64,000 bases of DNA, taken from contig CADCSX010000007.1 in the NCBI GenBank assembly GCA_902805475.1, positions 1,922,001 through 1,986,000 of the forward strand, read 5' to 3'. Below the pieces are notes generated by a model. It was not told the origin of the DNA. It did no database searches and saw only the letters and a list, made by a program, of their open reading frames with translations. Made by a program: the position numbers and the translations under genes. Shown here in pieces: positions 13,001 through 25,500 of this stretch. Source of the DNA: Entonaema liquescens (lineage: Eukaryota; Ascomycota; Sordariomycetes; Xylariales; Xylariaceae). Position 1 is the first letter of the stretch. Each line of letters starts with the position of its first letter.

Positions 13001-13308
13001 TCCTCCTCCCCCGCTTCCGCATGCGGATCTCTATACGTGTCGACATAACGAACCAAACTGGTGAATAAGTTAGTTGATATCGAGATCTCTCGCCTCTGCT
13101 AGGGTACTAACGCTCTGTACTCATCCAAGTACGGGTTATCGCCGTGGTTGTTTTTGTCAACTGTATTATTCCTTTCAGTCTCAGTCAAGAAACTACCCGC
13201 CTCCAGGTCTTGTTCAGTTGATGACCCATCGAGTGCAGTGTCGGTGTAGTTGGACGGGGTTTTCTCCTTGTGACTGAAGGCCCTAAGTCTCTTAAAATTG
13301 GGTGCCAT
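10066..13308 (-). CDS. P-type plasma-membrane H+-ATPase (type IIIA), long isoform
   Basis: ATP-driven proton pump of the plasma membrane that builds the gradient for nutrient uptake. Exons: 13308-13112, 13057-12753, 12696-12473, 12417-10066; introns of 54-56 bases, phases consistent; 1025 residues. Visible landmarks: SAITGES actuator loop near residue 313, phosphorylation motif CSDKTGTLT with D near residue 464, MTGDGVNDAPSLKK hinge motif, and hydrophobic membrane spans before and after the catalytic core. Fungal Pma1 proteins are usually about 920-1000 residues. The hydrophilic N-terminus (MAPNFKRLRAFSHKEK) is longer than in the classical Neurospora enzyme, and the C-terminus ends in an acidic VVEEEE rather than the usual regulatory tail. 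It is therefore probably a paralogous isoform, so I leave the symbol blank. It diverges from DBP9 across 2.3 kb. Confidence 0.93.
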
Positions 13309-15650
13309 TATGACCCTTAGTACAGCCCAGCTGTATTAAAGAAATTAAATAAGAAAAAATAGGGGAAAAGAGATATGCGGAAGGTGAGGGAGAGAGGAGA
13401 GGATGAAAGCGGCGGGAGTGACAGACCAGCTAAAAACTATATCCTGAGAAGTCGAGAATTACTCTCTACTTATACAACTCCTTCAGTAGGCGGAAAGGAA
13501 AGCGGCACTAGTAGTCATAGCGAGATTCTTGGCAAGTTTACTCTGAAGCAGCCCCAGGAGACGCCATCTTACAAGGGAAGATGCTCCACAGACAAGCTAT
13601 GGAAATAGCAGAAGTATGTTATTTTGTCCGAGGCGGCAATCTGAAGCTTGTCGTGAAAGTAGCTACTAAGATTTCCATCCACAATGAAGCTTTGATATCA
13701 GATGAATTGACCTATCACAGGCCGAGTAAGTGTTGTATTAGCGGTAGGGGTCTCTCTGACAAAAAGGCCCGTGGTAATATGTCGATCCGTTTCGAGTCGA
13801 CCTTTGCGGCTACCTCGATATAATTCGACGGTAGCATTTAGCCAAGACACGATCAAATACCGCGGGCTAGGAAAATGCCTCACCGGACGAGGTTCGTTAA
13901 TGATCGATCTCATACGCGAGTCCGGGGTTATCGTACATACGTAGTCCCTTGCCGCGGTTTCAGCACTGACCAGAGATGAAACCGCCGCTCGTTGGACTTG
14001 GAAATACAGCACGTGACGACTTATACTATCTATGGATCTATCATCCTGGCGTTGAGCAAACAAACAATGATGTGTTGAAACGGAAACAATCAGTAGCCAA
14101 GCCGTCAGGGTATCTTCTCACGAAGTTCCCGTCTCGGCTCTCGAGAAGACAACAGGTGCCAAGAAGAGTCTTATCAGAGATCATCGTTTCTAGAAATAGC
14201 TAAGACAAGACAGAAACAACAACGAGAGATATACTATTAATAACTTGAGCTTGGCGTTTACTGTAATCCGTTAAGTTGTTTTTGTTATTGCGATGATTTG
14301 CAGTCGGCCCAGGCCCTATATTGGCAGATGAGGCGAAGAGATCTTAGCCGTCAAATCCCAAGTTATCAAATATCGGTTAGGCGGGATACGATGAAGATTC
14401 AAAGCTTAAAGTTAGTGTTAAGCCTCTCGGAAATGAATTTTAACGTCATCTCTAGTTGCGGCCCTTCTCGACAACAAGGGATAAGCTATAATAACGGAGA
14501 CAACCTAGTTAATCGCACCTATGAAGTAGTATGCAGATCTATCGGAATCCTTGAAACCCCACGGGAAAGGAAGCCTCACATCGTCTAGCTCGCCTAGGGT
14601 TGCGATAAGATGTCCAATTGGCAAGAAATTGCTGTGGCACCTTCATTCAAGTCTAGCCACTTGAGAATGGGGCCCCAACATGAACTACTACAGTATGGGC
14701 AATCGATATTGCCATCGCATATCATATCAACCTAACCTTATGGCGATAGTAATCCGTATCCCGGAGCAAATTGTCCACTCCGCGTATTGACGAGTATTGA
14801 CGAATTCTGTTGTCGAATTGATCTGATGAAACTGGAACGTATCAAATGGCTACTTACTCTGCAATCCTACAGACAGTAAGACGAATGATACTACCCGCCG
14901 GCGTACAGATATGTAGTACGCCACAGGAGAGTCGAGAATCACAGATCAAAGTCACACCAGTTATATTGAAGTTGAAATCGTAGGGGTTCTCTTGGCCAAA
15001 ACTCTTGGCTTTGGTAGTGCGGCGACCACGGTGATAGCCAATAGGATCAAGCTTAACGAGCTAGCCGGTGCCAAGAATGTCGACAGCCTCAGCGAGAAAA
15101 GCTTGGTTCGTCCAGTCGTCTTCATACTCGCGGGTGTTAGATAAAGGGATGAAATTCCTCAAATCGAACTGTGGAGGTTTGGGGATGCGCACATCTACCC
15201 AATAATAACAGATTATCTAGCCCCCCACGGCAATTCAATCTCAAATGCCGGAGAATGATTACGCAGTGCGTAATATTGCGCTCTGCATTGGTTAAAAGGG
15301 GAAGATTTTTGCTAAGGACAGCGATTTGAAATGAACTACAAGTACCAATGTACTTCCCTCAAGTAAAAGTTCCACAGTCTGTTATGTAAGCAAATTAGTG
15401 ATGCTGTATTAGGGGTAGCTCGGTACGGGCATCCAGGAGAGACGGACCTCCATAGATCCGATGAGGTCCATCCTCCGTTTTGAGTAAAATAGTTGTTCCA
15501 AGTTCCGTTTGATAAGATAAGGAATTATTTTTCCAAGCCCACTTAGACACTGTCTGTAGTACTTTGCTTGAAGTGGATGGTTATCATTTGCGACGAATGC
15601 GATCCATTCCAACTTCAACATCACCTAGTTACCATTGTAAATCTGCCATC
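13309..15650. other. Divergent promoter region, H+-ATPase / DBP9
   Basis: 2.3 kb shared upstream space. Frames at 13375-13823 and 14298-14588 are short and show no recognisable protein. No TATA box, repeat or RNA gene could be assigned with confidence. Confidence 0.5.
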
Positions 15651-17603
15651 ATGAAGCGCAAGTTAGACGAAAATGATGCGCCGGTCACAACCACTAATGC
15701 TGAAGCGCCGAGCACTGATGTGACCGCCACATTCGCAGATCTCGGTCTCGACAGCAGACTCCTTCAAGCCACAGCCCGCCAGAACTGGCATACACCTACA
15801 TTGGTCCAAAGTAAGGCCATACCGCTGGCCATTGATGGTTGTGATATACTGGCAAAGGCTAAGACAGGCTCGGGAAAGACTGCAGCGTATACCTTACCTA
15901 TACTCCAAGCTATTCTCAAGCGCAAGCAGGTATGAATGAATAGAACTTACTAAAGGTCTTGTCAGACATGACGAGATGGGGCTAACCCCTACCTAGACAT
16001 CGTCGGATTCCTATACAGCGGCTCTTATACTAGTCCCAACGAATGAATTGGTAACACAAGTTGCCAAAGTCCTCGAGTCCCTCACTTCGTATTGCTCTAG
16101 GGAGATCAAGGTCTCCAAGCTTTCCGATAAGCTCTCCGACGCTGCCCAGCGCGCCGTTCTCTCGGATTCGCCTGATATAGTAGTTGCGACACCCGCAAGA
16201 ACATGGCATAACATCAAAAACTCTGCTCTCTCTGTGGAGAAACTTACACACTTAGTCTTAGACGAGGCGGACCTTGTATTATCATATGGCTACGACGAAG
16301 ATTTACAGAATGTCGCTTCTTCGCTACCGAAGGGGTTACAGACGACTCTGATGAGTGCGACGCTCACACCGGAAGTTGACACCCTAAAAGGGCTTTTCTG
16401 TCGGAATCCGACAGTCCTAGATTTAGTAGAGCCAGATGAAGACGGAGGTGGTGTCTCGCAATTTGTTGTCAAGTATGTTTGCGCCTATCATGTTATAAAT
16501 CAAAACGCTAATAAATGTTTAGATGCGGTGAAGACGAAAAATTCCTCCTTATTTATTGCATGGTAAAGCTCGAATTAATCAAAGGCAAAGCAATTATATT
16601 TGTCAGCGATGTTGACCGATGCTATCGACTCAAGTTGTTCTTTGAACAATTTGGGATACGGAGCTGTCTTTTAAATTCCGAGTTGCCAGTTAATTGTCGA
16701 ATCCATGCCGTCGAGGAGTTCAACAGGGGAGTATACAACATTATCATTGCCTCCGACGAAAATGAGGTAATAGGTGAAGAAAAAGACCAGCTCGAGTCTA
16801 CCGGCGAGGAGTCTACTAGCAATACTCATGACACCACCAATGAGACACCAGAAAGCAGCAAACAAGACCAATCCGTTGTGCCGACTTCGAAGAAACGCAA
16901 ATCTTCACGGCGTGATAAGAATTATGGAATATCTCGAGGAATTGATTTTAAGAATGTTGCGGTCGTCATAAACTTTGACCTTCCTCTATCATCTCGATCG
17001 TATCTACATAGAATTGGTCGGACTGCGCGCGCGGGACAAACAGGCATGGCATTGTCCTTTGTCGTTCCCAAAGATAAATTCCGGAAGCACATGCCTACCA
17101 GCATTGAGACAGCAGAAAACGACGAAAAGGTATTATCCAGGATTATCAAGCAGCAGGCCAAAAGAGGTCATGAAGTCAAGCCTTACAATTTTGACATGAA
17201 GGCCGTAGAAGCATTCCGCTACCGAATGAATGATGCTCTAAGAGCCGTTACAAAAGTTGCTGTTAGAGAAGCGCGGCTACGAGAGCTCAAGCAAGAATTA
17301 CTTAAAAGCGAAAGCTTGAAGCGCCACTTCGAGGAGAATCCTTTAGAGGTCCGCCATCTCCGCCATGACGTTGAACTCCGAACAACAAGGAGTCAGCCCC
17401 ATCTTAAGCATGTCCCTGATTACCTACTGCCGAAGGATGGGAAGAAAGCAATCACTCCGAACGAAGTCGGATTCGTACCATTCAAGAAGGTACTCGATGG
17501 AAAGGGGAGGAAGAGCCGAATTTCAAAAGGCAGGGGTAGGAGGATAACTGGTCGTAAGAGCGATCCTCTAAGATCGTTTAAGGCGAGATCTAAGGCCAAG
17601 TAG
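15651..17603 (+). CDS. DBP9: ATP-dependent RNA helicase Dbp9 (DEAD box)
   Basis: Dbp9 (DDX56 family) is a nucleolar helicase needed for 27S pre-rRNA processing and 60S subunit assembly. Exons: 15651-15929, 15997-16472, 16523-17603; 611 residues, close to the family size. Ordered motifs: F of the Q motif (FADLGLDSRLLQA), Walker A AKTGSGKT, PTNELV (Ia), DEAD in LVLDEADLVLSYGYD (II), SAT (III), FVSDVDRCYRLKLFFEQF (IV region) and HRIGRTARAGQTG (VI). An acidic/basic insert (bases 16750-16920) interrupts the second RecA domain, as is typical of Dbp9. The C-terminus is very basic (KGRGRRITGRKS), fitting RNA binding. The ATG at 15651 is chosen because MKRKLDEND immediately precedes the Q motif; upstream in-frame codons look non-coding. 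Introns of 67 and 50 bases use GTATGA and GTATGT donors. Confidence 0.95.
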
Positions 17604-18616
17604 CCAGCCTGTCTTGGAGTAAATAAGAATACTTAGTCGGTTCTGTTCCTCTTTAGCTAGAAGTAGTCTCTCATACTCATAGATACCCCTAAACCCTCAT
17701 AATCTAGCAATACCGACCAACTGTGCCTCCTTTACAATCTCGTCGTGACTCCCCATACAAACTCGGTTTTCCCTTTCGTAAACTAGTATAATATACATCG
17801 CCTAACAAATTTGCCTTGCGGTATAAGTCATTTCTCCCAACCACAGCCCCATATACCTACCCATATACCTACCCATATACTAAATTCCACCGACTGCTGC
17901 GAGCATATGACCTTTTAGCCAGTTTATATCCCACCTCGGTGTCCCAATCAAAAACAACACAGTCCTAGTATCTTGTTTGCCTGTGGCAAGAGACACTTAT
18001 GCCCTATCATAACATATAATTGCTAATAAAGCAATCGTCCCCCCAGTTCTCATTCCTTTTCCTGCCTCTCTAGTTGAAGGCAAGCTAGGTCTTCTGACAG
18101 GCACGTCCAGTAGCAAACCCTGGCATACGGAAGCAACTTACACGAAGCACTCGGGCCCTTACCAATACAATTTGACGTCCTATAGTCACTCCATAGGCAC
18201 TTACATACACCAAGAATAAATTCAATAGCGTGCTAGCCGTACCCTCCTTGTGAAACAAAGATCGGTCATTCAGTGGCAGCACAAGCTCTTCTCGGCTAGC
18301 GACTCCTCTCATCAGGTACGTATTGAGAAACTTATACCCAATCAAACTCACCTCTAGAATAAGAATATCCCATTCACTACCTCATGACTTCTTCACTCTT
18401 GCCAGAGCCAAGGTATGTTTGAGCCCGCACTGTCCTACTAGCTCTATAATACCCTGGTCGACTGCTCAAATGCTACCCTTCCTGGCTTGTGACTCCACAT
18501 ACCTACTCAAGATACTAGTCACCCTGTCGGGTATTACAAGCCGTCCAATCCCCTCCTTCCTTCCTCTCTATCTTTCCTCTTACTTGTTCCTACGCCCTCC
18601 TCTCTGTTTGGAGGCC

Positions 18617-18624
18617 TATATAAA
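18617..18624 (+). promoter_or_regulatory. Candidate TATA box
   Basis: TATATAAA preceded by GGCC and followed by a pyrimidine-rich stretch typical of fungal transcription starts. No downstream coding start is certain. Confidence 0.35.
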
Positions 18625-19216
18625 CCCGCTTAGACCCACCTCAGATCTTTCTATCCTTTCTCATTCCCAACATCAGGTCCTAACCTTCCTAAGTCAAATA
18701 GAGGATTTCTCTTCTGACCCTCACTCATATCAGCATTTCTGACAGTCCCTCGACACTGTCCAAGTGCTCATACTCTAGCACTCGGCCGTGATCCTCGGCG
18801 GGGTGGCTCGGGCACATCAATTGCATTGTCTACGGGTCCCTCTGGTACCAGTCAGCATCAAAGGCCCAGCCATTGGGCCACTAAGCAATGAAGCATTGGT
18901 AAGTAACCTCCTATATCCAAGATTAAATTGTCTGTATGGTTCAACTCCCTCTCTACTCTCCCATGCCACCTGACCTTCCATGGACCTGCTTCGAAACCTC
19001 CTTTGAACTTCCTTTCCTGTCTTAGCCCTTTGTACTCGTACCGTTATACTAATTTATAGAGTGAATGAATGCTGTCTCTCAACGACTGGCCCTTCATTCC
19101 TTTGTGATATATTGCAGAGAATTTCACTTATGCAAAGCATCCGTAACTAAAGGTGCTGTCTTACATACATTAAGGGCAGCATACCAGTCCATGGGGCTGG
19201 AGGTTAGTAGAGCATC

Positions 19217-19627
19217 ATGGGAGCAAGTCAGTCAGCTGAACAAGAACGAGGGGTAAGTAGTCGGCGTCTACATAGTCCAATACCACTGCCCCCTCGAGTA
19301 TCTCCTGAGCTCACTGTCGATACTGAAGTGCTTCATAAAGATGTAAGTGGCCATAGACTCGGGGACAAGGACAGAGGCATAGGGGACAATGGCTTCGAGG
19401 CCAGCCATAGCCTATCGGCCTATACAAGCACTGAGGACGTCTCGCCGTCGACCAAAGGACACAGCCTGAGCTTGGACCGCCCAACCGCACAAATATTCAC
19501 TAAGGAATATGCGCGTGTACCTTCCTTCTTGCTCTCAGAAGCTGTCGAGTCACAGTACAAACTGCAACTGCCCTGTCCACTAGGCAACGCTTCAGGCTCT
19601 GACCATAAATTCCCCCACACAAACTAA
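19217..19627 (+). CDS. Possible small ORF with myristoylation-like start (uncertain)
   Basis: 136 codons opening MGASQSAEQ, which fits the N-myristoylation pattern MGxxxS. The rest is Ser/Pro rich with no recognisable domain. Two GTAAGT sites (19251, 19342) lie inside it, so if transcribed it may be spliced differently. It may be chance or part of a leader of the downstream gene. Nothing in the sequence assigns a function. Confidence 0.2.
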   Translation: MGASQSAEQERGVSSRRLHSPIPLPPRVSPELTVDTEVLHKDVSGHRLGDKDRGIGDNGFEASHSLSAYTSTEDVSPSTKGHSLSLDRPTAQIFTKEYARVPSFLLSEAVESQYKLQLPCPLGNASGSDHKFPHTN

Positions 19628-19797
19628 TTCCTGAAATTCCTGATCCTGACAACTTCCACTTTCTTCAGGCAATTCGCAGCAGAACAAAAAGTAACCACAA
19701 AAGCAATCACACCAGGTCAGTACAGAAGCTTACCATCATTACAGAGCTACAAAGTAGACCAGAAATTAATTTTGACATTCATCTACAGCCAGGAAAA

Positions 19798-21417
19798 ATG
19801 TCCGCTCCTCAACAGGACATCGGTGAGGGTAGCGAGGCTCCGCCTGCCCCCATCACTTCTGTGTCGGACACAGAAGAATCCATCGAATCTCAGCCCCCTT
19901 CTCAGAAGCCAGCAGGTAAAGCCAAAGCCGCCACCACCCGCAAGCGTGCGGTCGCAAAGGGAGCCAGCGAGAGCGCTGGTAAGAAGCAGAAGCTTCGTAA
20001 GTATTTCTCATATTTCATATCTTAGTTACTTTCACTTTACTATTAAACTTTTACTTACATTATGCTTAGTTACCATGGCACCTTCAGCTGATGACACGAC
20101 CGCGGTATGTTTAATAACCTACGAATTCTTAAGAGCGATCGCGTACTAATTTTATATTCGTAGGATGAGAACATCCATACCTCTATGGACCGCTTTTACA
20201 CCATGTTCCGAGCTAGCCAGTTCCCGGCTTTGCATCAGGCCGTACTTGTGACATTTAAAAACTATCCTGAAGAGCTGAACAAGCTCTCGAAGAAGTTCCA
20301 GCAGAACATGGACATTCAGATGGTACAGCGCGTGAACGCTGACAAGAATTCCAAGTTCCAGAAGGAGCAGTACCAGGAACGCCGGGATGACATGCTCGAT
20401 CGCGTCAGCGACTTCACTAAGCCCCTCTCTTGTAAGGACTCAACATACTTAACCATGAATGACTATCAATATACTAACAGACCCAGGAATGAAAGTTCGC
20501 CTTCCGGGATTCAGCAAGGACATGATGCTGTTGATGCTGTTTACTGTCCACTTTGGCAGGGAGAGGAGGAAGATGGTGCGGGAATAGCCGGGGTTTCTGA
20601 ACACAAATGGGAATACTTAATATTCTCCATGACAAATTTACAAATGGAACCTGTGATGTCACATTACGCTAATAACATCCGTGAGCACGCAACACAGCTG
20701 CCCGGATCTTTCGTAAATCGTGAAGAGGCTAATAAAAAACTTGAGGAATTGACTCATTACGATAACTTCGAAGGTGGCCTGGCCGCCGTGACCCGTAGAC
20801 ATGTCCATACACACCACCCATCCAAACTGCTCAAGGTAGAACTAACCCTAAACACCGGCGAGGAGCGTGTCTTCTGGGTAGAGCGTCGCTTAGTGAATAT
20901 CCATAAGGATCTAAATAAGAAGACGCGCGCCCTCAAGAAGTGGTCTACGAAGAGGCCTACGCTACCCCATTATATCGTAGAGTGCGAGTTCATGACGCGG
21001 AAACTTACCGATCACCCTATGCCAACACCCGACGATAGCGATAGCGATGGCGGTGATATTGATGCCTCCATTCCCACCATGTCCCACGAGCAGATAGGCG
21101 CTTTTATCGGCGAAATCGAACTCGACCGTCTTCCGCTAACGACATTTTCGGAGCGCGGGCTCGCGAACGAGCATGCGGGCGCGCTGTTCCTACGCCACTC
21201 AGCAGTCAAGGAGGAGATCCGGGGACCCCTAGATGATTTCTGGTGGATGAACAATGCGGTGGCGATACACGAGGAGGCGGAGAGGAGCGCAGGGGCGCCT
21301 GGGGCGCTGTACGCCGCGGAGATGTATACGCAGGATATGAATGTACGCTTGGGGTTCGACATGATCAGAGTCGCGGTGTATAAGGTCGACGATGTGAATG
21401 GGCCGTTGAATATCTAG
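19798..21417 (+). CDS. Unrecognised 495-residue protein with basic nuclear-like N-terminus
   Basis: Exons: 19798-19996, 20070-20104, 20164-21417. Both introns use GTAAGT/GTATGT donors and TTAG/GTAG acceptors, and phases match. Residues 1-65 are Pro/Ser/Lys rich with a nuclear-localisation-like stretch (TTRKRAVAKG, SAGKKQKL). The middle has a helical MDRFYTMFRASQFPALHQ segment and a charged region. The C-terminal half looks folded (LLKVELTLNTGEERVFWVERRLV; DFWWMNNAVAIHEEAE), with an acidic DDSDSDGGD linker. The frame is open through a possible further intron (GTAAGG near 20432 to CTAACAG near 20480). Removing it shifts into a frame stopping near 20593 unless a second intron (about 20575-20697) is also removed, so the middle of the protein is uncertain. 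I do not recognise the family. Confidence 0.6.
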
Positions 21418-22507
21418 TCGCGGGTATACCTATCTATCTATCTATGTGCTATAATTACGAGGCTAGGGCTAGGGCTAGGGCGAGGGGATTCGCGATGATT
21501 TACGGATGGGAGTACGGGATCGTGATCACAGGCCCATGGTGTTTGTTTACAGGCCTATCTCACCAGAAACGCCACAGCAATACGCATTGATTTCCCTTTA
21601 CGATACCTTAGAAATTAGAAATGAAGCAATAATATCTATCGTTCTACGAAAAATAGGGTCAGAAATAAATACGGGCATAATTAATTGTACGGGAAATAGT
21701 TCCACAATCCTGCCGACTTACTTCAACCTACCCGCTAATCCATCGGGGCGCGATGCAGTCGGAGGAAAACACCTGCGCTGTTGCTCGGCCGGCATACAGG
21801 GCGTTGTAAAGCCGGAGACCCGGAGCGGGACGGGAGTGACTGCCTCCGAAAATTTTGCCAAATGCGGTAGTGCGCGCCTGAGGTGGGGCCGAAAGAATTC
21901 ACCACATGCCGGAGTGCACTTGACCCCTCCATCTAAAACCTTAGGCAGTCACACAGGCTGCACTGGGTGCGCATGGGACTTTCTTTCTAGGCACTAGCAT
22001 TTCTGCCTAGAGGATTGCTTAGGTAGGTACCTACATACATATATAGCACTTGCAGACCTAATTCGTAGCAAACAATTTAAGCCAAGGACAAGCAAACAAA
22101 GCTTAAGTGAATACCTAAACAAAGATGTGAATTTTTTTCACAGCAATTTTTCGAACACAAGATTTAGCCACTCTGTAGGGAATATCCTAAGAACATTTAG
22201 GTAATTATAGGTACCTAGCTATCTAGCCTAGGTAGGAACCTAAGTAGTTTATTTAATTACATCTAAGGATTATTTGGACTTAATGTAGAACTCAGTGCAC
22301 TCTGAACTTGCAATACATCTTTCAGAAAGTCAATATATTAAGCTAAGCTTAGCCAAGGGCATTTGCTGCGTGGTATCGCCAGCTCTTCATATAATACAAT
22401 TATACACAATACAATCAGCGCATTTCGCCTATAGGCATGCCATTATTATAGAGGCTGCTCTTAATGCTTAGCCTTAATAAGACTCGTCGGTCTTCAACTC
22501 TCCGTCA
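21418..22507. other. Convergent intergenic region with telomere-like and AGGTACCT motifs
   Basis: Contains a TATC tetranucleotide run (about 21429-21443), a GGGCTA array (21461-21487) and two AGGTACCT palindromes (22025-22032, 22209-22216). No supported gene. Confidence 0.55.
21461..21487 (+). repeat. GGGCTA short tandem array (telomere-like)
   Basis: Three and a half units of GGGCTA, one base different from the canonical fungal telomere unit TTAGGG read in phase (CTAGGG). Too short and imperfect to be a true telomere. Confidence 0.6.
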
Positions 22508-25500
22508 TCATTGCATCGTTTTGAGGAAGCCGTCTAAGTCAAAGCTTTCCTCGTACTGGCGGTTATCCCAGAGTTCTCCTAGATCGTCTGCCCAGGCTTT
22601 CTTGCCTGGTGCTCTTACGTCTCCCGTTTCAACATCCACCATATCCTCCTCCCGTCCTTCGATAGTACCTTGAGGTTTATCTGATATCAGGCTTGGTCCT
22701 GAATCACCCAGGCTGAAGAGATCTAATATTTGGTCCGTGTCCATGGTTCCCTTAAAAATAAATTAGTATGATCCTCGACGCGACAGAAAAGTGATGCTAC
22801 TTACCAAGCCAGCATTCTGTTGGTTCACTACGGTAGATGCTACATCTATCTTGAATGCTTGAAGACTATATCCAAATATTAGCAAGAGTAGGACGGGTGT
22901 AACTATGATGACTTACCTCAAAATCTTCTCTTCCAATGTACCTCTCGTAATCAACCGGTAGACGTTGACAACCTTCTTCTGCCCAATCCGATGAGCACGA
23001 TCCATGGCCTGAAGATCCCGCTGGGGATTCCAGTCGTGCTCAACAAAGATAACAGTATCTGCTCCCGTGAGATTGAGACCTAAGCCACCAACGCTAGTAG
23101 TGAGCAGCAAGCAGTCATAGGAGGGGTCCTTGTTGAACTTGTTGACGATATCCTGTCGCTTGTTCGCCTCAACGGAGCCATCAAGGCGCAGATATGAAAC
23201 GGAAGGAAGCATGCGTTTCAATACTGTATTCTGGACCATGTCAAGCATTTCTTTCATTTGGCAGAAAATCAGCGCACGATGTGGCTTGATTGGCTGGTAG
23301 AGAGGATCATTCGAATCCGTGCCTTCAATTCCAATGCCGCAATCAACTAACAGGTCTTTGAGAGCGGTTAGCTTAGGAGCATGAACCGGATCTTCTATAC
23401 TGGTTCCTTGTTTTGCAAGGAAGCGCTGCGTGTCATCATAAAGTTTATTACTAGGCGTCATAACAAGTGCTGGAGAGTTGCACAGTTTTCGCATGTACTG
23501 CAAAGCTTGGAAGATGTGCTGCTTGGCTTCTTTATCATCTCGACCAGCCTCCTCGGTGAGCTTCTTACTCTGTTTCTTGGTAAAATCTTCGAATAACTTT
23601 CTCTGCAGTTCGCTGAGATCACAATAGTAGTTCTGGAGAATTTTGGGGGGAAGGTCATCAAGAACTTCTTCTTTCAGACGACGGAGTAAGAATGGCAGAA
23701 CCTGTTTGTGTAGTGCCTCGATTGCTAGAGCCCCAGCTTCTTGCTCCTTCGAGGAAGCTTTGCTGAAACGACTGGCAGCGATCGGCTTAGCAAACCGGTC
23801 TAGGAACACCTTTTCGGCCCCAAGGAAGCCTGGCATTAAGAAGTCAAAGAGCGACCAGAGCTCCAAGACGTTGTTCTGGATCGGTGTGCCGGTAAGGATT
23901 AGTCGATGATTGCTGGCAAGTCTCTTCACAGCAAGTGTAATCTTCGCTTTGGGATTCTTAATTAAATGGCCCTCATCAAGCACGATATAATTCCAACTCT
24001 GCTTCTCGAGATAATCGGTATCATTGCGACAAACTTCGTAAGAAGTAATGACGACATCAGTCGAGGCGAACTGAGCCGCCTTGGCCCTTCTCTCAGCGGG
24101 AGGTCCAACGAAAGCGGTGACACTTAGAAATGGCGCAAAAGTCTTCAATTCCTGTTGCCAATGTCCCGAGAGCGTTGGTGGGCAGACAATAAGGGAGGGG
24201 AGCTTCCGCACATCTGGAGCACCAGTCTTTTTGAATTCCTCTTCTCTGTTGTAATGATCACTCGCGACGATGCAAAGGGTCTGGAGCGTCTTTCCAAGGC
24301 CCATATCATCACAGAGGATACCGTGGAGGTGGTACTTGTTTAGGAAATGAAGCCAATTGACACCCTCTTGTTGGTACGAACGTAATTCGGCATTGATTGC
24401 GACCGGTATTTTGAACGGCTCGACTTTCTTCGGGTCAAGGAGCTGCGCGATAAATGTCCTCTCGCGGTCCCTGCCCTTCAGTAACTCTTCGGAGAGCCCG
24501 GGAGGATCAGGGATGCCAGCTTCGAGAGGCACTAGTTTAACCAATGTAGCAAAAGACGTAGTCGCGATTAGGCGAATATCATTGTCCGAGTCACTCATAC
24601 GACCCAAAACAGGCACAATGAGGAAAATGACATAAGGAAGGATGCCGTCACCCATGACGGAAATCAGGTGGTAGATAGCTTCTATCGCACCTTGACGGAA
24701 CTGTAGGTCTATAGGGTTGTTAATGGAAGGTAATACTTTCTCCACGAGGGCAGTCATGCCCTCTACAGTGATGACACTGCAGATGGTCGCCAAGCATTTC
24801 GCGGCCATGTATCGAAATATGGATAGTTCTGAATGGAGTGACTTGATGACAAGCGGCACTTGTTGCATTATGAAAGGGTAAAGAGCTTTATCTAGCGTCG
24901 GTGTCATGGTTCGGATAACCGACATAGCATCTACGATTTCTTGCCCGAAAATATCTTCAGGATCCTTAGCTTCAGCGGGTAGTTCACCAGAGAATGCCTT
25001 TATCAAAGGCTCCTCCATGAAAGTTCTCAGGCTTGGGACTGTAGTAAATAGATCTGCGCCGAATGTGCGGGAGAGGATCTCGAGAGCTTCTTTCGCTCCT
25101 CGTCGAGTAATGCGAGCACCTTTAGCTTCCCGAGCAAACTTAGCAGCGTCTGAGCCATGGTCAACTCTATCTTCTTCCTTCTGCATTGACAGGATAACCT
25201 TCGTCTTCGTTGCGTGGACTGGAAATTCGGGTGTTTCGGCAACCTCAACACAGGAGAATTTAACTAAATTGGAAACAACCTTGTCGGCGGGACCCCTGCG
25301 ACCTTTCTCGGTGAATAATTGCACTAGCCGGCCAATTGTGTCAGCAGAGCGAGTCTGGAGTTGCTGGTTCTCCTCTAGCTTGATGCTATCCATAATAGCC
25401 TTGATTAGAGGGCTTGGTTTCTTGGGGAGCACCCTCATTGCTATGAGTGCGCAAGCCGCCGCTGCTCTAATACGAACATCTCGTGATTCTTTGATAGACT

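Larger units (their letters stand above)
17604..19797 (+). other. Long leader-like region with promoter and splice-like signals, no firm gene
   Basis: Downstream of DBP9 the sequence is pyrimidine rich and carries a 14-base tandem repeat (about 17846-17880). A TATATAAA box (18617-18624) is followed by CT-rich DNA. Strong GTAAGT donor-like sites occur near 18900, 19251 and 19342, and acceptor-like sites near 19058 (AATTTATAG) and 19669 (CTTTCTTCAG). It may be a spliced 5' leader of the 19798 gene or a non-coding transcript. The 136-codon frame at 19217-19627 is reported separately. Confidence 0.4.
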
